Positions 45,474 through 51,906 of a stretch of 64,000 bases of DNA are shown in pieces (position 1 is the first letter of the stretch; every line of letters starts with the position of its first letter). The notes beneath the pieces were generated by a model that was not told the DNA's origin, searched no databases, and worked only from the letters and a program-made list of their open reading frames with translations. The position numbers were made by a program, and so were the translations under genes. Origin of the DNA: Ancylobacter sp. SL191 (GTDB lineage Bacteria > Pseudomonadota > Alphaproteobacteria > Rhizobiales > Xanthobacteraceae); NCBI RefSeq assembly GCF_026625645.1, contig NZ_CP113056.1, forward strand, positions 1,302,001 to 1,366,000, read 5' to 3'.

Positions 45474-46433
45474 ATGCCAGAGACGGCGGTTAGCGTTGTC
45501 ATTCCTTTGTATAATAAAGAAAAATCGATCGAGAGATGCCTGAATTCGATTATTTCTCAGACATTTGCAGATTTTGAAATCATCATCGTCAATGACGGAA
45601 GCAGCGATAAAAGCGTCGAGATTGTCGCCGGGTTCAGTGATCCGCGCCTGACGCTGATACATCAGGAAAACAAGGGTCCAGGAGCGGCGCGCAACCGGGG
45701 CGTTGCGGCGGCTCGATCCCCGTTTATTGCGTTCATCGACGCCGATGATGAGTGGGACGCGGATCACCTTGCCATTGCCGTGGCGCGACTGACCGCCCAA
45801 CAGGATGCGGCGGCACATATCTGTGGGTATTACATTGGGCCGGCGAAGGAGAGCCGCGAAGATCTCAACAGATCACGCGGCATCGTGCCTGGCGCCGCCC
45901 CGATACTGGCTCACCGCGATCCGGTCGGGTTGAAGTTCCTCGTCGATTTCATGCATTCGAGCTGCATTGTCTGCCGGCGCGACGTGGTGCTCAGCTATGG
46001 CGGCTATTACGACGCGTTCAAGTGCCTCTATGGCGAGGACAGCTATCTGTGGCTGCAGATCCTGTTCGCCGAGACGGTGCTGTTCGACCCGGTGCCGCAT
46101 GTCTGGTTCCACACCGAGTTCTCCGATCTCGGCGCCAAGAATATGGGCCGGCACCCGACCCGTCCGGCGCTGACCGATCCCGCGCCGCTGCGCCGCGCCG
46201 TGCCGGCCGCGCAGCAGCGCAACCTCGCCTGTCTGCTGGCCCTGTACCGCCTCATCGAGACGGAGAAGCTGGTGCGCTCCGGCGACGGCACGCTCGGCCG
46301 GATCCGCGAGTTGCGGGCGCAGTTTCCCTGGCCTGACGCGCCGCCGGCGCGGATCCGCTACCGGGAGGCGCGCGTCAGCGCCAAGGCGGCCGTCGCGCCC
46401 CTCCGCCATGCCCTTTCCCACTGGCTTCGATAG
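45474..46433 (+). CDS. Glycosyltransferase family 2
   Basis: A 319-aa GT-A enzyme. The start VSVVIPLYNKEKSIERCLNS, IIVNDGSSDKSVEIV and FIDADDEWDADHL are the nucleotide-sugar motifs; GEDSYLWLQI is the ED-type acceptor motif. The first about 200 bp are markedly A+T-rich (codons AAA, AAT, ATT, GAT), unlike the rest of the gene, which suggests a recombined or recently gained 5' part. It lacks a strong ribosome site. It is followed by a second glycosyltransferase after 16 bp. Sugar not known. Confidence 0.88.
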   Translation: MPETAVSVVIPLYNKEKSIERCLNSIISQTFADFEIIIVNDGSSDKSVEIVAGFSDPRLTLIHQENKGPGAARNRGVAAARSPFIAFIDADDEWDADHLAIAVARLTAQQDAAAHICGYYIGPAKESREDLNRSRGIVPGAAPILAHRDPVGLKFLVDFMHSSCIVCRRDVVLSYGGYYDAFKCLYGEDSYLWLQILFAETVLFDPVPHVWFHTEFSDLGAKNMGRHPTRPALTDPAPLRRAVPAAQQRNLACLLALYRLIETEKLVRSGDGTLGRIRELRAQFPWPDAPPARIRYREARVSAKAAVAPLRHALSHWLR

Positions 46434-46449
46434 ACCAAGGCGCACGACG

Positions 46450-47532
46450 ATGCGGATTCTCGCCTGGCCGGCGTTCAGCAACAAGAACGACAATCCCTAC
46501 CAGTACAACCTGTATCAGGAGATGCTGGCCGACAGTGACGTGGTCGAATGCCGAAGCGGGCCGCGCAGCATTTTGCGGCTGATGGGTCAGCGCTTCGACA
46601 TCTTTCACGTCCACTGGATCGACAAGGTTCTGTGGCGGGACAGCCGGCGGCAAATCGCCCTGGGCTGCCTGCTGCTGTCGGCCCTGCTGCTGAGGCTGCG
46701 GCTGGGTGGCACGAGCGTGGTGTGGACGGTCCACGATCCCCAGCCCCATCGCATTGTCGCCAATGAGCGCAGCACGCGGTTTCCGGTCAACCTGCTCTGG
46801 CGCGCCTATCATGCGATCATGATGCGCTCGATCGGCGGGCTCATCTTCCTGAGCGCGACCCATCGCGACATGATCTATGCCGCCTATCCCCGGCTGGCGC
46901 GTCTGCCCTACTGCGTGGTGCCGCACCCGAGCTATATCGGTTCCTATCCCGACACGGTGGACGGCCCCACGGCGCGCCAGGCATTGAGCCTCGATCCCGA
47001 CGCCCGGTGCGTGGTCTTCTTCGGCAAGATCCGTCCCTATAAGGGCGTGGAAGCTCTGATCACGGCCTTTCGCGGCCTGCGGGATGAGGATGCCCGGCTT
47101 CTCATTGCCGGGGAGCCGGACAGTCCGGACTATCTCGCCGCGCTGGTGGCGTTGGCGGAAGGCGATCCGCGCATTCGTTTCGAGGCGCGGTTCATCGCCG
47201 GCGAAGACATCCAGCTCTTCATGCGCGCGGCGAATGTGGTCGTGCTCCCCTTCGCCAAGGCGACCAATTCGGGCTCGGTGGCCCTCTCCCTCTCCTTCCG
47301 CTGCCGGACGGCGGTGCCGGACATTGCGGTCTTCCGGGAAGTGCAGGAGGTGGTGGGCCCTGAGTGGCTCCACCTCTATGAGGGCGGGCTCACGCCGGAC
47401 AAGCTGGCGGGCATCCTCGGCTGGAGCGAGGAAGCACCGATCCCGCCCGGCTCCCCCCTGGCCGAGCTGAGCTGGAGCCGCGCCGCGGCCCGGACGCGCG
47501 CCTTCTTCGACGAGCTGCGGCAGACCCATTGA
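46450..47532 (+). CDS. Glycosyltransferase (GT-B fold, GT4-like)
   Basis: A 360-aa GT-B enzyme. HVHWIDKVLW and WTVHDPQPHRI form the N-terminal acceptor side; VVFFGKIRPYKGVEALITAF and VVLPFAKATNSGSVALSL form the donor side. The motif order and spacing match the minus-strand gene at 36167, a likely paralogue. The ATG at 46450 with AAGG upstream is preferred over 46408, which overlaps the previous gene. Donor and linkage are not known. It ends before a terminator. Confidence 0.83.
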   Translation: MRILAWPAFSNKNDNPYQYNLYQEMLADSDVVECRSGPRSILRLMGQRFDIFHVHWIDKVLWRDSRRQIALGCLLLSALLLRLRLGGTSVVWTVHDPQPHRIVANERSTRFPVNLLWRAYHAIMMRSIGGLIFLSATHRDMIYAAYPRLARLPYCVVPHPSYIGSYPDTVDGPTARQALSLDPDARCVVFFGKIRPYKGVEALITAFRGLRDEDARLLIAGEPDSPDYLAALVALAEGDPRIRFEARFIAGEDIQLFMRAANVVVLPFAKATNSGSVALSLSFRCRTAVPDIAVFREVQEVVGPEWLHLYEGGLTPDKLAGILGWSEEAPIPPGSPLAELSWSRAAARTRAFFDELRQTH

Positions 47533-47613
47533 GCAACTGGGCGTCGTTCCGCGGCCCCGACCGGCGCGGCGGAGCGGGCCACAAGTCTCTCAAACGATAG
47601 CGCGCCCAAACAG

Positions 47614-47648
47614 AAAAGCCCCGGCAGGCGGACCTGCCGGGGCTTTTT
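47614..47648. terminator. Bidirectional rho-independent terminator
   Basis: AAAAGCCCCGGCAGG / CCTGCCGGGGCTTTTT is an almost perfect stem with A and T runs on both sides, placed between the convergent glycosyltransferase (46450) and mucR. Confidence 0.92.
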
Positions 47649-47684
47649 CATGGATCTTGGGCAAGCTGACGGGGCGTAGCCCGA

Positions 47685-48143
47685 TCAGGCGGCCTTCTTG
47701 CGGGTGCGGGGCTTCGGCGCCGGGGCGACGGGCTTCTTGCGCTGCTGGCCGAGGCCCATCTTCTTGGCGAGGTTGGAGCGCGCTTCCGCATAGCTCGGCG
47801 CGACCATCGGATAGTCGTTGGGAAGGCCCCACTTCGCCCGGTATTCCTCGGGCGTCATGTTGTACTTCGTGCGCAGATGGCGCTTCAGCGACTTGAACTT
47901 CAGGCCGTCCTCAAGGCAGATGATATATTCCGGCGTCACCGACTTCTTGACCGGGATCGCCGGCTTCAGCACTTCTTCCACCGCTGCCGGCGCCGGGGCC
48001 GTGAGGCGAAGCAGAGCGCCATGCACCTTGGCGATGAGATCGGGGAGCTCTGTCGCCGGGACGCTATTGTTGCCGACAAAGGCGGCAACCACATCAGCGG
48101 TAAGGCCGAGATAGTCGACCGACGAGCTTTCCTGTTCCGACAT
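47685..48143 (-). CDS. mucR: MucR/Ros family transcriptional regulator
   Basis: A 152-aa zinc-finger regulator. The core [41 protein letters not shown] is the MucR domain at about residues 68-112, with an N-terminal oligomerisation region and a basic C-terminal tail ([10 protein letters not shown]). Members act as H-NS-like silencers of A+T-rich promoters and control exopolysaccharide, motility and cell cycle genes. The second ligand is Asp (C-x2-D) and the place of the last His has Lys, so zinc binding may be altered. GGAGGAAAT lies before the ATG. Its position beside the polysaccharide locus fits regulation of it. Confidence 0.93.
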   Translation of the reverse strand: MSEQESSSVDYLGLTADVVAAFVGNNSVPATELPDLIAKVHGALLRLTAPAPAAVEEVLKPAIPVKKSVTPEYIICLEDGLKFKSLKRHLRTKYNMTPEEYRAKWGLPNDYPMVAPSYAEARSNLAKKMGLGQQRKKPVAPAPKPRTRKKAA

Positions 48144-48496
48144 ATATTTCCTCCATCGCGAACGTCATCGGTGTAACACCGTCGCGCCGCAGGTCAATAA
48201 GTAATCAAAAAAAATAGTTGTCACGGTCAAGATAAAAACATCGTGCCTGGCATACACGATCTGGCTTGAAACTGTGCTCATTCGCTCCACCGCCGGTTTC
48301 CGCGAGGACACCTCGTTACGGAAGCCTTGAGGCGCCTCGCTTTTCCAGCGTCGTCCGGTGGCGGTCGTGGCTAAGCATAAAAAAAACGGATGCAGTGGCG
48401 AATTATGTCCAAAGTTGAACTAGTGCATCCAGAGGTGGTGGCGACCGAATACGCCCGCCACCCTTGGGAGGGATGGCAGGCGCCGAAAAACGCCCC
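48144..48496. promoter_or_regulatory. mucR upstream region
   Basis: A 353-bp gap without a gene. The part next to mucR (about 48195-48250) is A+T-rich with an A8 run and probably contains the mucR promoter and its own binding sites, as MucR autoregulation is common. GGATGCA and TGCATCC near 48387-48430 form a loose inverted repeat. Confidence 0.45.
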
Positions 48497-49141
48497 TCAG
48501 GCGTAGATGTGATCGAAGAAGGCGCGCTCAAATACCACGGCGCGCGAGAAGAAATCGGCGGCTGATTCGCGTCGCCGGGGATCGCTGGCCGCGCCGACAC
48601 GGTCGAGTTCGCCGCGCAGCCAGGTAACAAAGCTGCGAAAACCATCATTATTATGCAGCGTGATCCATTCGGCATGGACGAAGCTTGGCGGCAGTGCCGC
48701 GCTGGGGCGGTCGGCCCAGTCGAGATAGAGCCATTCGGCGACGGTGAGCACGGCGAGGGCGTTAGCATAGTCGCGGCTGGCCGCCGCCTCCTGCATGAGC
48801 GCTTGCAGACCGGCCGTCGCCGTGGTGATGGCGGGGGCGTGGCGCTCGGCCTCGGGCACGCCGAGCGCGTCGAAGGCGCGCAGGAAATAGGTGTTCTCGT
48901 CGCTGGTGATCATCGCCGCGAACTGGGTGAAGCGCACCCGCGCCTCGAAGCGGTCGGCGGTGGCGATGGCGGTGCCGAGCAGGGCGACGAAACGGTCGAC
49001 GAACTGGTAGTCCTGCACGAGATAGCGGCGCATCACCGCTTCCGGCACGGCGCCGGCGAAGATCTCATCGACAAAACGGTGATTTTTGGCCGCGTCCCAA
49101 TCGTCCGCGTTGGTCTCGCGCAGCGCCTCGCTGAAGCTCAT
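48497..49141 (-). CDS. TenA family protein (TenA_E-like)
   Basis: A 214-aa all-helical TenA fold. RRYLVQDYQFVDRFVALLGT holds the Asp of the pyrimidine site and FDHIYA ends the protein, as in the family. The usual catalytic Cys region is here LTVAEWLYLDWADRP, without Cys, which points to the TenA_E subgroup that uses Glu and hydrolyses aminopyrimidine breakdown products of thiamin. No thi genes are near, so a role in thiamin salvage is inferred from family alone. It follows the SDR gene (49243) after 101 bp. Confidence 0.85.
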   Translation of the reverse strand: MSFSEALRETNADDWDAAKNHRFVDEIFAGAVPEAVMRRYLVQDYQFVDRFVALLGTAIATADRFEARVRFTQFAAMITSDENTYFLRAFDALGVPEAERHAPAITTATAGLQALMQEAAASRDYANALAVLTVAEWLYLDWADRPSAALPPSFVHAEWITLHNNDGFRSFVTWLRGELDRVGAASDPRRRESAADFFSRAVVFERAFFDHIYA

Positions 49142-49168
49142 CCGGTCCTCCCTGGTCTGGCGGGGACC

Positions 49169-49215
49169 GCTCTAGAGCATTTCGCGGCAAACTTCTTGGA
49201 CTTTCCGTTCCGAAA
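49169..49215. repeat. Degenerate dispersed repeat
   Basis: TCTAGAGCATTTCGCGGCAA with the following CTTTCCG stretch resembles an end of the dispersed palindromic element at 20843. Weak similarity only. Confidence 0.35.
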
Positions 49216-49242
49216 CGGCGGCTGCTTCTTCGCGAGGCGCGC

Positions 49243-50022
49243 TCACATGCGCACGGTCTGCCCGCCATCGACCACCAGCACATGGCCGTTGACGAAGGAG
49301 GCCTCATCCGAGGCGAGGAACACCGCCGCCGGGCCGAGTTCCTGCGGGCGGCCCCAGCGGCCGATGGGGATCCGCATGTCGACGAAGGCGGCGATCTCGG
49401 GATTGGCGACCATCGCCGCGTTGGTCTCGGTGGCGAACATGCCCGGCGCGATGGCGTTGGTGGTGATGCCGGCGCGGGCATAGTCGATGGCGAGCGCCCG
49501 CGTCAGCCCGTTCAGCCCGGCCTTGGCGGTGCTGTAGACGGGATCATGACCATAGATCACGTCGGCGGCGATGGAGGAGACATTGATGATGCGCCCGTGG
49601 CGGTGGCGCGCCATCACCTCCGCCGCTTCGCGCGCCAGCAGGGCCGGGGCGACGAGATTCGCGCCGAACAGCGCCTGCATCTCGCTTTCCGTGAAATCCT
49701 TCAGCGGGCGTCGGTCGCGCATGCCGACATTGTTGACGAGAATGTCGAGCCGGCCGAAGCGGCGGTCGAGATCGCCGATGGCGGCGCGCCCGGCCGCGCT
49801 GTCGCCGACATCGAAGATGGAGGTTTCCACCACGCCGCCCGTCGCGTCCCGGAGCGCGGCGGCGGCCGTATCGAGCCGCCCGGCGTCGCGGCCATTGATC
49901 ACGACGGTCGCCCCGGCCTGCGCCAGCGCCTTGGCGATCTCGAAGCCCAGCCCGCGCCCGGCGCCGGTCACCAGTGCGACGCGGCCATCGAGGGCGAAGA
50001 GGCGGCGGGGGGCGTCAATCAT
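49243..50022 (-). CDS. SDR family oxidoreductase (gluconate 5-dehydrogenase-like)
   Basis: A 259-aa short-chain dehydrogenase. The cofactor motif is VTGAGRGLG; NNVG, the Ser of ISSIAAD-type strand and YSTAKAGLNGL supply the catalytic Ser-Tyr-Lys. The C-terminus (VNGHVLVVDGGQTVRM) is typical. The start at 50022 has GAGGAG at good distance. Substrate is likely a sugar acid or polyol but not decided. It lies divergent to uricase with about 220 bp between. Confidence 0.88.
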   Translation of the reverse strand: MIDAPRRLFALDGRVALVTGAGRGLGFEIAKALAQAGATVVINGRDAGRLDTAAAALRDATGGVVETSIFDVGDSAAGRAAIGDLDRRFGRLDILVNNVGMRDRRPLKDFTESEMQALFGANLVAPALLAREAAEVMARHRHGRIINVSSIAADVIYGHDPVYSTAKAGLNGLTRALAIDYARAGITTNAIAPGMFATETNAAMVANPEIAAFVDMRIPIGRWGRPQELGPAAVFLASDEASFVNGHVLVVDGGQTVRM

Positions 50023-50240
50023 CGGGCGGTTCTCCTCAAGTGGCGTGACGCATCGTGCCGTGGCCTCGAAGCGTCGGCCACCCGCTTTCGGCACGGGGCC
50101 GCTTTTCTCGTCCCGACGCTTCATGCCTAATGGCGCAAAGGCCGTGCCGACGCCAGCCGCAGACGGTGCCGGGGCGCTGGCATCGCTTTCGCATGGCCCG
50201 GCCGGACAGGGACGGGCGGTGAGCCCGAGGGGAGACGAGC

Positions 50241-51080
50241 ATGACGCTGATCCGCAACAGCTATGGCAAGGGCCGCGTGAGGGTGATGCGGGTGAAGCGC
50301 GACAGCGCGCGGCATGAGGTGCGCGAGCTGAATGTGCAGGTCATGCTCACCGGCGCTTTCGATGCCGCCTATACGGAAGGCGACAACCGCTCGGTGATCG
50401 CCACGGATTCGGTCAAGAACATCGTCAACTTCCTCGCCCGCGACCATGTCGGGGCGGAGAATGAGGTGTTCGCCGGGGTGATCGCCGATCATTTCCTCGC
50501 GCGCTACGACCATGTGACGGGCGTCGAGGTGAGTGCGAGCGAGACGAAGTGGAGCCGCATCCTCGTCGACGGCGCCGCGCATGACCACGCCTTCACCCTC
50601 GACGGCAATGGCCGGCCCTTCGTGAAGCTCGTCGCCACACGCGAGAGCCGCACGCTCACCTCCGGCGTCAGCGGCTTCACCTTTCTGAAGACCACGGAAT
50701 CGGGCTGGGAGGATTACTGGTTCGACGAGGCGACCACGCTGAAGCCGACCGCCGACCGGCTCTTTGCCACGGCGATGGAGGCGGGCTGGCTCTGGGCGGG
50801 CGTGCCGGCTTCCTATGAGGCGGCGAATGCGGCCCTCATCGAGGCGGCGCTCAAGGTCTTCGCCACCACCTACAGTCCGGGCGTGCAGAACACCATGTAT
50901 CTGATGGGACAGGCGGCGCTCGCCGCCGTGCCGGAGATCGCGGAAATCTCGCTCGCCTGCCCGAACAAGCATTATCTGCCGATCGACCTCTCGCCCTTTG
51001 GCCGCTCTTTCGACGGGCAGGTGTTCACGCCCACCGACGAGCCGCATGGCCAGATCGAATGCACGGTGGGACGGGGCTGA
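50241..51080 (+). CDS. Cofactor-independent urate oxidase
   Basis: A 279-aa uricase that oxidises urate to 5-hydroxyisourate. Two T-fold halves are seen. Active-site segments are the N-terminal YGKGRVRVMRVKR, ATDSVKNIVNFLAR (Thr/Asp), SGFTFLKTTESGWEDYW, QNTMYLMG (Gln) and CPNKHYLPIDL (His). GAGGGGAGACGAGC lies before the ATG. It begins a five-gene plus-strand purine operon that ends with the enzyme acting on its product. Confidence 0.93.
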   Translation: MTLIRNSYGKGRVRVMRVKRDSARHEVRELNVQVMLTGAFDAAYTEGDNRSVIATDSVKNIVNFLARDHVGAENEVFAGVIADHFLARYDHVTGVEVSASETKWSRILVDGAAHDHAFTLDGNGRPFVKLVATRESRTLTSGVSGFTFLKTTESGWEDYWFDEATTLKPTADRLFATAMEAGWLWAGVPASYEAANAALIEAALKVFATTYSPGVQNTMYLMGQAALAAVPEIAEISLACPNKHYLPIDLSPFGRSFDGQVFTPTDEPHGQIECTVGRG

Positions 51081-51087
51081 GCGCGGG

Positions 51088-51906
51088 GTGGATCTCAATG
51101 CGGTACAGGCGGTTCTAAAGCCCCGCGCGCGCGATGAACTCGCGCTGGCGCCGGGCGATGTGTGCCTCGCCGGCGGCACCTGGCTGTTCTCCGAGCCGCA
51201 GCCGGCGGCGCGGCGGCTCATCGATCTCTCGCGCCTCGGCTGGGCGCCGCTGGAGCTGGGCGAGGCGGGCCTCACCATCGCCGCGACCTGCACGGTGGCA
51301 AATCTCGACGGGCTGGAACTCCCGGCCGACTGGCGCGCCGGCTGGCTGGTGCGCGAATGCTGCCGGGCCTTCCTCGCCTCCTTCAAGATCTGGAACATGG
51401 CGACGGTCGGCGGCAATATCTGCCTCGGCCTGCCGGCCGGGCCGATGACCTCGCTCGCCAGCGCGTTGGAGGGCGAGGCGCTGATCTGGGGGGCGGACGG
51501 GGCGGAGCGGCGTATGCCGGTCGCCGCTTTCGTGCGCGGGCCGCTCGATGTCGGGCTGGCGCCGGGCGAGGTGCTGCGGGCCATCGAAATCCCCGCCCGC
51601 GCGCTGCGCCGGACTGCTGCCTTCCGCCGGGCCTCGCTCACCCCGCTCGGCCGCTCGGGCGTGCTGCTCATCGGCACGCAGGACGCAGAGGGGTTTCATC
51701 TTACCGTTACCGCGTCGACCCGCCATCCGGTGGTGCTGGCCTTCGATCACCTGCCGGGCGGGGACGAACTCGCGGCCCGGCTCGGCGCGGCGATCCCGGA
51801 CGCGCTCTATTATGACGACATCCATGGCCGGCCCGACTGGCGGCGCCACATGACCTTTCTGTTCGCGCAGGAAATCCGCGACGAACTGGCGGGAGCCGCG
51901 CCATGA
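51088..51906 (+). CDS. FAD-binding subunit of a molybdenum hydroxylase (CoxM/XdhB-type)
   Basis: A 272-aa FAD subunit. VCLAGGTWLFSEPQPAARRL and the isoalloxazine-site segment KIWNMATVGGNICLGLPAGP are FAD-binding motifs of the CoxM/xanthine dehydrogenase class. The start is taken as GTG at 51088, 8 bp after the uricase stop; an ATG at 51046 within uricase is possible. The stop overlaps the next start by 4 bp. It likely passes electrons from the fused Mo/Fe-S subunit to NAD+ or another acceptor. Confidence 0.85.
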   Translation: MDLNAVQAVLKPRARDELALAPGDVCLAGGTWLFSEPQPAARRLIDLSRLGWAPLELGEAGLTIAATCTVANLDGLELPADWRAGWLVRECCRAFLASFKIWNMATVGGNICLGLPAGPMTSLASALEGEALIWGADGAERRMPVAAFVRGPLDVGLAPGEVLRAIEIPARALRRTAAFRRASLTPLGRSGVLLIGTQDAEGFHLTVTASTRHPVVLAFDHLPGGDELAARLGAAIPDALYYDDIHGRPDWRRHMTFLFAQEIRDELAGAAP

